From NCBI GenBank assembly GCA_006538405.1, contig BJKQ01000008.1, positions 496,001 through 560,000 of the forward strand: a stretch of 64,000 bases of DNA, given 5' to 3'. Under the pieces are notes generated by a model. The model worked only from the letters and a program-made list of their open reading frames with translations, was not told the origin of the DNA and searched no databases. Shown here piece by piece: positions 9,950 through 20,610 of this stretch. Positions within the stretch are counted from its first letter, which is position 1. Every line of letters starts with the position of its first letter. The position numbers were made by a program, and so were the translations under genes. Origin of the DNA: Hansfordia pulvinata. Lineage: Eukaryota; Ascomycota; Sordariomycetes; Xylariales.

Positions 9950-12691
9950 ATGGCCATGCTGGCCTCCAAGTCCTCCTTCCCGGCCTCGGTGGCTTCGTCC
10001 GGCTCTGCTATCCCCGGATCTTCACAGCCCTCCAACATGCCTCCCACGAGGAGAGCGCCCGCTGCGCCGGTGCCTGGCCAGCCTTTCGCCAGCCCCACAA
10101 ACTCCGAATTCAGCGACCTCGACGGCCCCGACTCAGCCAAGAACTGGTCCGAGGATCAGGTCTGCGAATACCTGCGTTCGCTCAAGTGCGGTGACTACGA
10201 GCAGCTCTTTCGCAACAACAACATCAATGGCGAGAATCTCCTCGAGATGGACAAGGAAGTCCTCAAGGAGATGGGCATCGACAAGGTTGGCGACCGCGTG
10301 CGTCTGTTTCTCGGCATCAAGAAGCTCCGCACCAAGGCTTACGCCAACCAAAAGAAGCGCAATCGGGTGAGTAACATTTGGCTACCGCAGACTGACCATT
10401 CCGCTGACAAGTTGCAGGATTCGTTTGGTGGCCTGGACATGCAGTACAACCCCTCGTCTGCCTCCCCTCGTCACCCTGGTCGCTCTGGTCCGCCCTCCGG
10501 TCGCCGTGACCCGATGGCCGCTCTCTACCCCACAATCGAGATCGCCAAAGCCTCGTCTCGGCCTTCCTCTCCCCTGCCCGGCACCGACTTGCGTGCCAGT
10601 CACCAACAACGAGCCCCCAGCAGTTACGGCAGAAACACCGCGTCCCCGGAGCCCAACATGCCCCCTCCCCGCCTGGTAAATACTCACACCCGCAACAACT
10701 CAAGTGTCGATGGTTCGCTGATGGCCGCGCTCCCACAGGGCCAAGATGTGATCCGCGTCATCTCAACCGGCGGTGTCACCAAGGTCGTCAAGGTCTCCGA
10801 GTGCCACACCTGCGAGGAGGTCATGCGCGTCACCCTGCGCAAGTTTGCCCTTCGCGAGGACCATGACCGTAACTACTGCTTCTGGGTTCTGGGTGGCGTC
10901 GAGCCCGACCCGAAACAAACCCGCCGGCTCGGCGACACTGAGCTTTGGCGCATCATCAAGGACGAGAAGCGCCCGGAAAGAAACCGCCTCATCTTGCGCC
11001 GGGTCCCTTCGGGCGAGCCTGGCAGCTCCGAGCTCGAGAGGGCCGCCGCCATCGCCATGGAGGAGGCTCAGCAGAGCCACTCGCGCGCTCTTGGCAATGT
11101 GCAAGACAAGAGGAGTCAGATGAAGGTGCAGAAGCTCCTCGGCGAAAACTGGGATCAAGGCCTCCAACAACCCCTCTCGCCAATCTCGGCTCAAGATCGT
11201 GAGCGTAACCTCAACAACGCTGCCAGAGACCTGGAGCGGCCGGCTCCTCCCACGGATCCCCGTGCCATGCCTAGGCGCAAGGGCCTGCTGCGCCAGTTTG
11301 GTGGTCTGAGACCCCCAAGCGAGCTGATCGCGTCCGACCTGGTTTCCTACTTTCCAGACCATCCGCGCGAGGAGATTGACCGCACGGCCCGCCTTTCCAT
11401 GCGCCGATCCACCCGCATGAGCCGCGTCAACAGTCGTCTGAGCGTCGCTAGCAACCTTAGCTTCGCCTCGAGTGTGATGGATGCCCCACCCATGCCCACC
11501 ATTGCTGATAGCTGGCTGCAAGGCAACGGGCAGGTGGCCAAGGTCAAGCAGAGAGACTCCCAGATGCGCCCCTACCGGGATTCCGTGTCCTCGTCCATGC
11601 TTGACACGCTGCAGGAGGAGTCGCCGATTGAGCCGAACCGCAAGTCCTACGTCTCGTTCACCGAGAGTGGCTCCGACTCCAACCCGGCCTCGCTGTCCGA
11701 GGCCGATGGCAGTGTCTCTGTGAGGCAAAGCTACTTTGACGAGAGCAGCACACAGGGCTCCGGCTCGGCCAAGGAGATCAGCTACGCCTTGGACCAGGAT
11801 GGCGAGGACGCTGACGAGGAGCTGACAAGCTTCTTGTCTGGCGAATCCTGGGATGACAACAAGTGGATGAAGGGTGCCTTGATTGGTCAGGGCTCATTTG
11901 GTGTTGTCTACCTTGCTCTGCACGCTGTCACGGGTGAGCTGCTCGCCGTGAAGCAGGTCGAAGCACCTTCGCCTGGCGCCAACAGCCAGAGCGATTCGAA
12001 GAAGAAGAGCATGATTGAGGCTCTGAAGCGTGAAATCTCCCTGCTCAGGGAGCTCCGCCACGCCAATATCGTGCAGTACCTTGGGGCCAGCTCCTCTGCT
12101 GAGCATCTCAACATTTTCCTCGAGTACGTGCCCGGAGGCTCGGTCCAGACCATGCTAAACTCGTACGGCGCGCTGCCGGAGCCCTTGGTGCGCAGTTTTG
12201 TCCGGCAGATTCTCCAAGGTCTCTCTTACCTGCACAACCGCGACATCATCCACAGAGACATCAAGGGTGCCAACATCCTGGTGGACAACAAGGGCACGAT
12301 CAAGATTTCCGACTTTGGTATCAGCAAGAAGCTCGAGGCGTCCAACATTCTCAGCGGTGCGAGCAACGCTAAGCACAGGCCTTCGCTACAGGGCTCCGTC
12401 TTCTGGATGGCTCCTGAGGTCGTGAAGCAGACGTCCTACACTCGCAAAGCCGACATCTGGTCACTTGGATGCTTGGTGGTGGAGATGATGACTGGATCGC
12501 ATCCCTTCCCTGACTGCAGTCAGCTTCAAGCCATCTTCAAGATTGGCGGCGGAAAGGCATCGCCCACCATCCCCGATAATGCCAGCGAGGAAGCCAAGCA
12601 GTTCCTGAGCCAGACGTTTGAAATCGACCACAACCTGCGACCCAGCGCCGACGAGCTCATGTTGAGCACGTTTTTGACACCGATCACTTAA
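9950..12691 (+). CDS. STE11: MAPKKK of the pheromone/filamentation pathway (Ste11 family)
   Basis: Serine/threonine kinase that phosphorylates the Ste7-type MAPKK in the mating and invasive-growth MAPK cascade. The start at 9950 sits in a good context (GTCAACATGG). A 51-nt intron (10367-10417, GTGAGT...TTGCAG) splits the frame; because it is a multiple of three with no stop, the frame stays open through it. The spliced protein is about 896 aa. A SAM domain lies at about residues 65-130 (starting NWSEDQVCEYL). A Ras-association-like domain spans about 248-336 (QDVIRVISTGGVTKVVKV). The C-terminal kinase domain, about 622-892, has the glycine loop GQGSFG, the lysine in LAVKQVE, catalytic HRDIKGAN and DFGISKK. 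This SAM-RA-kinase order is that of filamentous-fungal Ste11 proteins. The same frame is also open upstream to 8996, but that stretch is compositionally biased and probably leader. Confidence 0.95.
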   Translation: MAMLASKSSFPASVASSGSAIPGSSQPSNMPPTRRAPAAPVPGQPFASPTNSEFSDLDGPDSAKNWSEDQVCEYLRSLKCGDYEQLFRNNNINGENLLEMDKEVLKEMGIDKVGDRVRLFLGIKKLRTKAYANQKKRNRVSNIWLPQTDHSADKLQDSFGGLDMQYNPSSASPRHPGRSGPPSGRRDPMAALYPTIEIAKASSRPSSPLPGTDLRASHQQRAPSSYGRNTASPEPNMPPPRLVNTHTRNNSSVDGSLMAALPQGQDVIRVISTGGVTKVVKVSECHTCEEVMRVTLRKFALREDHDRNYCFWVLGGVEPDPKQTRRLGDTELWRIIKDEKRPERNRLILRRVPSGEPGSSELERAAAIAMEEAQQSHSRALGNVQDKRSQMKVQKLLGENWDQGLQQPLSPISAQDRERNLNNAARDLERPAPPTDPRAMPRRKGLLRQFGGLRPPSELIASDLVSYFPDHPREEIDRTARLSMRRSTRMSRVNSRLSVASNLSFASSVMDAPPMPTIADSWLQGNGQVAKVKQRDSQMRPYRDSVSSSMLDTLQEESPIEPNRKSYVSFTESGSDSNPASLSEADGSVSVRQSYFDESSTQGSGSAKEISYALDQDGEDADEELTSFLSGESWDDNKWMKGALIGQGSFGVVYLALHAVTGELLAVKQVEAPSPGANSQSDSKKKSMIEALKREISLLRELRHANIVQYLGASSSAEHLNIFLEYVPGGSVQTMLNSYGALPEPLVRSFVRQILQGLSYLHNRDIIHRDIKGANILVDNKGTIKISDFGISKKLEASNILSGASNAKHRPSLQGSVFWMAPEVVKQTSYTRKADIWSLGCLVVEMMTGSHPFPDCSQLQAIFKIGGGKASPTIPDNASEEAKQFLSQTFEIDHNLRPSADELMLSTFLTPIT

Positions 12692-13830
12692 GAGAGCTGC
12701 AGACTTCCGTCCGCCAGGAGTGAGTGTGGGGGAGATGAACCTTGCGCTGGCAATGGGATCCCCTTTCCCGTTTTTCTGGCCACCATTGGCACCGTTTCGA
12801 AATCAGCTGCGATGATGAGACTTGCGGTCAAACTCTCTCCAGGTTCGTAACTTGGTTCGGAAACGCCACACATCTCGAAAAAGAAAAAGAAAAAGAAAAC
12901 CCCACCAACATGGATGGATTCACCCTCTGAGGTGATCCATTCTATGATGCATCAGACGGCGCAGGAATTGTTTCACAATTTTTAGACACGATTTGCCGCG
13001 TCATGTTATTCCCGCGTTCTCAGACTAGACACGAGCATTTACGACACGAGTGACGGAACGCGACGATACACTGGGGTCTTGGAGGGCACACGACAATGTG
13101 CCGAGGCGTCTATGCGAGGCAGCAGACGAGAGGACGGTGGAGGGACTGAGATCGCACAGATTTCGCCTAATTACCTTCCCTCATTCTTTCGTTTACCATA
13201 ATACCCTGCTCTGTTCTCCCTTGCTGCGCGAAAACGAGGACGGGAGCTGTAATAATTTAACTCGTTGCCCCTCCACTTCCGCTGCGATGATGAAGAGCGT
13301 TCAATACGATGAGTTTAGCGATTCCAGATGCCCCCTGCGCAAGCTTCGTGACGTGTCGTGCGTGTTTGTATAGCTTGCCACCTTGTCGACCGCGCGGTCT
13401 TTGAAGTGGCGAGGACAACGGTCCATATTTCAGCATCTCATCTTGCTTACGCTGATGGCGTGGCCCTTCATGATGAGGCAGCCTTCACGACCTTGACTTG
13501 CCCTTCTGGAGCAGCAGAGATCACATTACCAGCTCGCTCCAGCGGTCATACCGCTGTCTGCTCCTCGTGTTCAAAATTCGCTTATTTCTCATGTCTCTGT
13601 GTCTTTTGGCTGGGTAGGTAGGTAGGTACATAGCTAGTGCTCATCCGCCGCGTGTGAGTCGCAGGACCGGGCGAAGTTCTGATGGGGGACTACTACGACG
13701 ACGACGACGAGGCCTGCCGGACTGAGTCGGCGGTTTCCCAGGAAGTGTCATCACTGTGGCGTTCTGCCCGGCTGACGCTGTCTGGCCGCGGCTCACTGCT
13801 CCTCCTAGGCCTCCTGCTGTCTCTCCTCTT
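12692..13830. other. Intergenic region, 3' ends of two converging genes
   Basis: The region lies between the STE11 stop and the last stop of the secreted-protein locus on the other strand. It contains an A-rich AAAAAG repeat (about 12880-12898) typical of a 3' untranslated region and a (TAGG)n run near 13611-13627. No gene is supported. Confidence 0.6.
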
Positions 13831-14032
13831 CTACTCCGCCTCCTCCCCCTCCTCCGTCTTGGCCCTCCTGGGCTGCTGGCACCTGTATGCGCCCATTCTA
13901 TGGACGCAGTTGCCCCCAGCCTCTTTGCATAGTTTTCTGTATTCAGGCAGAATATTTTTCAGGAGTTCGCGGTCGAGACTGTCGCTGAGGTGGGATGTGA
14001 AGATAGCCTGACCTGTGATTCTTCTGAGGTAA
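13831..14032 (-). CDS. Alternative terminal exon 3 of the small secreted-protein locus
   Basis: Third homologous exon. The acceptor is GTGTCCTCAG, with a CTGAC branch-like site further upstream. Its first base, T, again completes an Asn codon with the signal exon (AA|T). Exon 1 plus this exon is 282 nt, giving a 93-aa protein. The IFT-x22-C-x15-C spacing is identical to the other two. It has an additional Cys in GGNC and an acidic end (KTEEGEEAE). The distance from the common donor would make a 1,028-nt intron, long for this genome. No separate promoter or signal exon is visible in the roughly 190 nt between it and terminal exon 2. Confidence 0.58.
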
Positions 14033-14224
14033 CTGAGGACACGCGCGAGGCGGGGTCGGAGCCCCAAGGGCCGTCAGCATTCTTTTCTGATTGTGACATG
14101 TCTTTTTTTGTTTTGAGAGAAAAACAAAAGGCGAAGGAGAGGGAAAAGACAAAGGCAGGACAGGGCAGGAGGGAAAAGACAGAATAAGCCAAGGTTAAAC
14201 AGCTAGCCGTCGTTGCCCGTCGTT

Positions 14225-14435
14225 CTACTGGGCCTCGCTCTGATCGTCTCCTTGGTCTTCTTGTTTCTTTTGGCGTTTGCACCCGAGTACGTTGTGTCGC
14301 CGCTGGGGCTGGCCGTTGCAGCTCCTGCACGTCTTGGCGTACGCCGCGGGGAAATCAGGGCTCGCTCTCGCGATCTCGTAGTTGGAGAAGACCCTTGTGA
14401 AGATGGTGCGTTCGGCTTTCAAATCTCGGAGGAGG
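14225..14435 (-). CDS. Alternative terminal exon 2 of the small secreted-protein locus
   Basis: This open exon begins after a pyrimidine-rich acceptor (CCCTCCCTTAG), with a possible CTGAT branch site about 33 nt upstream. Its first base, C, completes an Asn codon when joined to the exon ending at 15061. Exon 1 (80 nt) plus this exon (211 nt) is 291 nt, an exact multiple of three, giving a 96-aa secreted protein. It keeps the layout of terminal exon 1: IFT, 22 residues, Cys, 15 residues, Cys, then a charged tail ending SEAQ-stop. It has one extra Cys (TCRSCNG). No signal-peptide exon of its own is visible between terminal exon 1 and this exon. It may be an alternatively spliced last exon, or a duplicate that has lost its first exon. 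Confidence 0.6.
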
Positions 14436-14669
14436 CTAAGGGAGGGGCGGGGAGAGAGGAGGAAAGCAAGAGGCAATCAGTATTTCTGTTTTTTGTTTTT
14501 TTTTTGAGGAAATTCTGGAGGGGGCGAGCGGTGTTTTCTCGGGGGAAGATCAAGGCAAGAGAACAGACAGACGAAAAGCAAAGTGTACGTCATGGTGGGC
14601 GGAGCGGAGTGAAGGCGCGGGAAAGGGTGAAGAAAGGGTGGGGGTTTGAGGGGAGAGCCGGCGGCGGAC

Positions 14670-15140
14670 TCAGCCGGTAAAGGGAGACCAGATGGACCAT
14701 TCCTTCTTCTCCTCGGCCTGGTCGTCTCCCCGCTCGCACGTGTAGGAGTTCGCCCGGGACACAGGCTGGCCGCCGCGGTCCCTGCATTTCTGCGCCCACC
14801 ACACCTTGAAGTCTTGGTGATGCGTTCGCATGGCTTCTTCGCTGATTCGCTCGGTGAAGATGCGACCCTCCAAGCCCAGGTTCCAAAGGTAGCTGGTCGG
14901 GGAGGGCACAGGCAGGTGAGCACACGCAGCAGGGCCGCTGCCAGTACTGCCCTCCCCTCCTTTTGCCTCCATTCTTACACGGGGGGAGGGATGGGACGAG
15001 AGAAAAGAAACGACAGACAAAATAAAGGGAAGGGGAAAAATAGAGAGATTCGGCACTCACTTTGCCTCTTCGGCGGTCAGGGCCATGGCTGGGCTCAGGA
15101 AGCTTCCCAGCAAGAGGATGAGGGGCGCGTGGAGTTGCAT
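14670..15140 (-). CDS. Small secreted protein, isoform 1 (signal exon plus terminal exon 1)
   Basis: Exon 1 (15061-15140) starts MQLHAPLILLLGSFLSPAMA, a clear signal peptide with probable cleavage after AMA. It ends in phase 2 (codon AA_) at a GTGAGT donor. Exon 2 (14670-14892) follows a 168-nt intron with acceptor GACCAG, and its first base completes an Asn codon. The predicted protein is 100 aa, about 80 aa mature, with two cysteines 15 residues apart (KCRDRGG...YTCERG) and a charged tail. A TATATAA box lies 217 nt upstream. I do not recognise the family. It could be a secreted effector-like or extracellular signalling protein, but nothing in the sequence fixes a role. Two further exons downstream are homologous to exon 2 and fit the same donor. 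Confidence 0.75.
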
Positions 15141-15356
15141 TCTTTTTTCTTTTTTCTTCTTATCCTTTATCTGTCCTATTTGATTGACGGTTTTCTGCGT
15201 CGAGTCGCGATGATGGAACACCGGGCGATGAAGGGGTATCGAAAAGGCGTCGACAGGGCACGGCGGGACAAGCAAGATGTGGATGAGACCCAAAGACGAG
15301 GTTGTTGTTTTTCTTCCTTGCGTCTGGGAGTCGAGAGAGGGGGAATTCCACGCTCG

Positions 15357-15363
15357 TTATATA
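15357..15363 (-). promoter_or_regulatory. TATA box of the small secreted-protein locus
   Basis: TATATAA on the minus strand, 217 nt upstream of the signal-exon ATG. It is the only convincing TATA element seen for the three homologous exons, which fits a single transcription unit. A (GA)n tract lies about 60 nt further upstream. Confidence 0.5.
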
Positions 15364-15418
15364 GCCACGTCGGAGCCGAGTCGCAGACATCCTCCACACC
15401 GCACGGACAGAGACACTC

Positions 15419-15421
<3 letters not shown>

Positions 15422-15457
<36 letters not shown>
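15422..15457. repeat. (GA)n microsatellite
   Basis: Uninterrupted GA dinucleotide run upstream of the secreted-protein locus. Similar runs occur at about 16126-16173, 17365-17399, 49642-49683 and 49958-49979. Confidence 0.95.
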
Positions 15458-15461
<4 letters not shown>

Positions 15462-17364
15462 CGAGATGATCATGTCAGCTGCCGGTTCTCGAATCCTCCA
15501 CCGAATCGTGTCATGGTGGCGGCGAGGGTAATACCGGCGCACAGCAGAGCGTGGCAGAGAAGGAAAAGAGCCTGTCAGAGTCAGTCGAGCCGCAGAGCAG
15601 GGGCTCCAGCGAGCAGGGGCTCCAGGCTGCTGTCAACTTCCAAGCCTCGTGTCATCACCCACAACTGGAGCTCAACACAAGTACTCGGAGAAGCATGGGA
15701 TGGGTGTGGTACTCGTGTCTGCTGAGTGGTGGCGAAGAGTCAGCATCACCACGCAAACTCTTGAGCCAAATAGATACATATGGTAACTAGGTACATAATC
15801 AAGTAAGCTGATCCGAGCCCGAGGGTGGCGCTGCTTGCCACCTGCGTCGCCCAGCAAGAAACAAAGGCGTGGCTTGACCCGGTGTTGCGACTGGGTGGTG
15901 AAACATTCAAACCCTGTTCATCCTCTCTTCTTTTCCTTCGTTATCGTCCGTCCACTTCCTGGGCCTGGCCGTGGCCATGAATCAAGGTTGTGCAAACCAG
16001 CCGCATGTCCGTCCTCTACACCACGCCCGTCCATACCAGAAAGCCCGTGCCTGAATTGCAGAGAGCCCCCTCTCTGCCATCCTCACTACCTCCCACGATG
16101 TATCCTTATGAGTAAGGTTCAACCTTGAGAGAAAGAGAGAGAGAGAGAGAGAGAGATAGTGAGAGAGTGAGAAACAGAGGAATCCACCACCATTGGACAA
16201 GTTCTGAATGCTCTCAAGAATGGGGCATAGCTTGCCACATTCTAGCCTCAGCACAGTCCCCCCCCCCCCCCCCCCCTCTTCCTTACGATTGTCTGAACAT
16301 TGTCAATATGCTTCTTCTCCTTCTCCTTCTTCCTCTTCTGCTGCTGGTGTGCGCTTACAAGATCATCAAAACGCCGAAGCTTCCACACAACCCTTCTCTC
16401 TCAGGGCTCAAGGGGGAAAAGTGAGGGAGTCGGGGTGGGGGGGAGAAGGTAAAGGCTTCGTCTTTCGCCGAGGGGGGCCACGTGCTCTAAAGAACGATTA
16501 GATCGGTGTCGATAAATGCAAGATCCCTTCAAAGAGACGATATAGAGAACGGATCCGATGAAAAGGTAACAAGAGAGACTGGCGTGTTCACCTCTCTGTG
16601 TTCTCGGGGGAAGAAAGAGGGACTATGTCTCCACATGTATACCTAGTATCTATTGTATCACAGGTTTGACTCGGTTGAGGGGGGGTTGGTCGGGGGGCCG
16701 AATCTCCCGTAGGGCCGTCGCCAAGATCTATCCAACCAGGAGACGCCCGGCTGTATTTCTCAGTGCTGGCTGGCTGGCTATCCCGAGTTTACCTGATCTG
16801 GCCCGAGGACACCCCAGAGTTCGGGCGTGGTGATTCCACGAGCACCATGCTCCAGGGTCTCCCCGCCGGCTGCGGCGCGACCCGCGTCGCAACGCCAAAA
16901 CATGAATAGCCTGGATAGGGCGACGATCAGCGGCGGGGAGCTCCCATCTCCCGCCCCCCCCGTTTCTCGACAGAACCATGTTTCGTGTACGTTGCCCCGG
17001 AGCAGGGGGCAGAGCGACGGTGCTGCGACGACGTCCGGCATCGCGCACCATCTGGATGCAGGCAGCTGGCATCTCAAGAGCCCCGCGGGCCGGCGGGTGG
17101 CAATCAGGCAGGCCCTGGGACTCGGGGTTGGTGCCCTTCCACCGCGAATCGCGAGGATTCGCCCTTGTGGTAGAACAGTTCCTGCCTTGGCCACAAGAAT
17201 CGACAGACGCGATGCATGACAGTCACCCAGTTCACGGACGGGGAGGGGGAGCATGAGAAAATCGGCGATGGAACCCAGCGGCAAATATTGGCCGCTGCCT
17301 GTCGTATTGTCTCCGGAAAGCCCCCCGCCAAAAGACAGACACCATCCGGCCGATCGGAAAATAA

Positions 17365-17399
<35 letters not shown>

Positions 17400-17655
17400 A
17401 CTTGATGCTCGCAAAACGATGATGGGCGACTCCCTGAACGCAGGAGGGAGGGGAATATAAACAGCAACGGCAAAGCGACGTGACAAAAAGGGGAACGACC
17501 AAGGGAAAAAGCTGGCTATAGCATGTACATAGGGGAGGATGAAGATGGACTCTTTGCGCTGTCCCCGGGCCCCCTATTCCGTTTCCGTTTTACCATGTGG
17601 GAAGAATACAGACAGTTGAAAGAAATCAGACTCTGGCGACATCGCGCCACCCCGT
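15458..17655. other. Intergenic region without a supported gene
   Basis: Between the upstream region of the secreted-protein locus and the 3' end of RCO1. It contains two more GA tracts, a poly-C run at about 16259-16277 and CTT-rich stretches. A 231-codon frame on the minus strand (16778-17473) runs through the GA/CT repeat and shows no recognisable motif. Confidence 0.55.
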
Positions 17656-20579
17656 TCACTCGGCCATGGAGGTGTCCGCGTCGTCGCCCTGGGCTCCAGC
17701 ACCGCTAGGGGGGGACTTCCCGGAAGACTGTGCCTGCGAGGATGCCTGCTTCTTGTCGAGGAGCGCCGCCAGCCTCGACTTGAGGGTCTCGGCCTGTGCC
17801 AGCATGGCCTGCAGAGAGGCCACGTCTGTCTCGGCCAAGTCCCCCTCGGCAATGCTGGCGGCATCGCCGGACGCCATGGCGGCAATCATGGCCGGATCGG
17901 CCTGGGACTGCAGATCTATCAGCACAAGAGTCCCCTCTCCGGGAGTGACCCGACAATGGAAGTGGGTAGGGAGGAGGTAGGGGGTTGTTAAAGGGGTTCC
18001 ATTCGGTACTTACCACCATGGCCTGCAGCAGCTGGCTCATGCCATCGCCAGAGTGAGAAAGCTGCGCCAGCGTCAGAGCGGCCTGCTCGCGCTGGACCGA
18101 CAAGACCCGCGACGGCGCTGGCGGCAAGGCGGCACGGGCCTGCTGGGCCCCCCCGCTTCTCCGAGCCTCCTCCTTTCTGCGCCTGTTCCGGCAGCTGCGA
18201 GGAGTGTTTGTCAGCTGACGGGGTTTCGTGTGGACAGACCCGACGTCGGTCGGTTCGAATTGAGAGGGGGGGGGGGGACGACGTACCGCTCGAGGAAGTC
18301 AGCCTTGATGCCCTTCTCGGAAAGGCGAAACGTGTGGCCGTAGCTGCGGGAGTACCTGAACGCCTCGTCGTCGTCGTCGTCGTCGCTCGAGTCGTCATTC
18401 TCAATCTCCACATGGCCGTTGTTCTTCATGCCGCGGGCGTAGCTGTGCTCGATCGGCTCCGAGCCCTTGATCTTGCGACGCTTGTGAGCGGGTCCGAGCT
18501 GGGCCGCTATGCCGATGGGCACGTCATCGACATGGGCCGGGCACTTCCAAGTCCTCGGGTTCACCATCACCATAATGGCCGGGTCGACACAGTCAAAGTG
18601 CCAGTTCAGGCTGCACACGGAGCACTGCGCCATCGGGCGATTGCTCGTCGTCGCCTTGTTGCACATGTGGCACAGCACGGCGCTGCCATCGGCGTTGCGC
18701 ACCCGATGGAAGTCAAACGCCTCCTCGGTCTGCTTCTTGCTCGATGGCGGTTTTCTGCAAAAAGAAAGAAAAAAGGGAATAAGTCAGCACAGTACGGGCG
18801 TCGTCGGGGTAGGCCAGGCCAGGCCTGGAGTGAGCCCCCTCTCCTGCCGGCAAAAAAGAAGGAAAAAAAAAAGGCAACCTACGCTTTGGGCTTGACTTCT
18901 TCCTCGTACTCGCCATCCGGCCCCGTCTTGACCCCCTCGAATTTGTTGCGGACATCGTCGGGCAATCGGTAGGCACGGGGGTTTTGCGGCCCCAGCGCCA
19001 GCAGCAAGCCGCCAAAGGCGGTGTTCCTCCTACCCGTGGGCAGGTCGAGCCCCAGGCGACCCCTGCAGTCGTAGCAGTACCAATCATCGGGCACCTCGTC
19101 CTCGGTGACGGGCGGGTCGACGCATTGGAAATGAAACGCCTTTGTGCATCCGTCGCAACACAGGAGCTGGCCATTCCCACTGCACGTCCAGCACAGGTCA
19201 TCGTTGTGGATCGTCTTGTCCTGGAGAGATGTGGTCAGCATAAGGGAAGCGCGGGAACAGCACAAGGCCGGGCTGTCGCGATGGCGACGACAGCAGCGGA
19301 AACAAAACGGTGCTTTTAGCTGCGACCCAAGTCTTGGAATGGAGACTTTTGGACGGTGACGGGATGGCGCGCGCACCGGGGGGATGGGGGGGACGGAGGA
19401 GGCCAGGGAAAAGCGGGATATGCCAAAGGATCGCCACTTGTGCGAGATTGCGCGTGCAATTTTAAAAGTTCTGGCCTCTTGGGTCTTGGGGTCCCAGCTT
19501 GGCGCTACGGCGCTGGCTGGCTGGCGCATCGCCCGAATGCTGCTGTGCTCCCCATTGCGCCACCGTCAGAGGCCGAGCCGAGCGGCCGCCCGTCGTCTGT
19601 CGTCTGTCGCCTAGCAGTAGCACCCCGGCATGCAATGCACCATCCATGGATGTGTCGGGTAGTGGAATCAGGAGGGGGGTTTGGGGGATGGGACGACAAG
19701 ATAAGCGACAAGAACAAGACCTCTTACCTCCTTGCTCAGTCCGACGTTGAAGTTGATGCTGATCCCCCCGACTTCGTCCACACTGCGGGGAACGCCCGCA
19801 GATGTGGTCTGCTTCTTAAGTGGCCTGGAAACATGGCATGTCAGCGTGTGTGGCCGCCCGGTCATGTGGTGCGTGCCTCGAGGCCACGGGGGCGGGAGGA
19901 GAGAAACCAAAAAAAAGAACGGAAAAGAACATCGTGACAATGCAGGCTCGTTTGCCGCCGAGCCTCAGTCGGTACCGATGCGCGACTTCACCAGCCAGTG
20001 TAGCCTGGGGCGCGGCCGTCGTCGTCTACTGCCCAGGTCCCGAACCAGCTGTGCCGACTGGGGGGTGGTGCAAGATTACTGCATCGCCACGCCACGCCGC
20101 CCAGCTCAGCCGGAACCTGGTTTCAGCCTGTCCACCCGACCGACCCGTTCCCCAACCGTCGTCGTGGCCGCCCCGTCACTTCAGCGTGGCGGGGTGATAA
20201 CCCCAACCACAGCGAAGGCGGGTGACTCGGGTGAATGAAGCGGTGCGAGAAAGGGGGTGGAGGGGGAATAATGGATTCCAATAGAAGCCGGAGAACCAGA
20301 GCGAGAGAAGACAAGAAAAAAAAAACAGATTTCAACTTACGAGGTCTTAACCCGCGGCCCGCCGCGCGTCTTCTTGCTTGATCGCAGATTGGATGGGGTG
20401 GCAGCTCGGGATGCGCGGGTCGAAGGGGGCTCGGCAGCGCCGGGAAACGACGGCGCAGTCGGCGAGATGGAATCCTCCAACTCTCCGGCGTTTCTCCTCG
20501 AGGCGCGCGTTGCGCGCGTAGAAGCGGCTGGGGTGCGTGATGTCCGGTCGTGGCCCGCGGGAGTCGTCAACGTCGTCAA

Positions 20580-20610
<31 letters not shown>

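Noticed and set aside
13682..14011. 109-codon plus-strand frame with a hydrophobic stretch
   Set aside because: It overlaps terminal exon 3 in antisense. The hydrophobic part comes from CTCCTC-type repeats, and no splice or domain evidence supports it.
14535..14593. Possible separate signal-peptide exon (MTYTLLFVCLFSC) in front of terminal exon 2
   Set aside because: Hydrophobic and preceded by a fair start context, but no GTRNGT donor in a usable phase follows it and the region looks like CT-rich intron or UTR.
16125..16424. Short plus-strand frame with a leucine-rich stretch resembling a signal peptide
   Set aside because: The leucines come from a CTT/CTC repeat and the frame begins in a GA repeat.
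16778..17473. 231-codon minus-strand frame
   Set aside because: It starts inside a GA/CT microsatellite, has no recognisable motif and shows no coherent codon bias.
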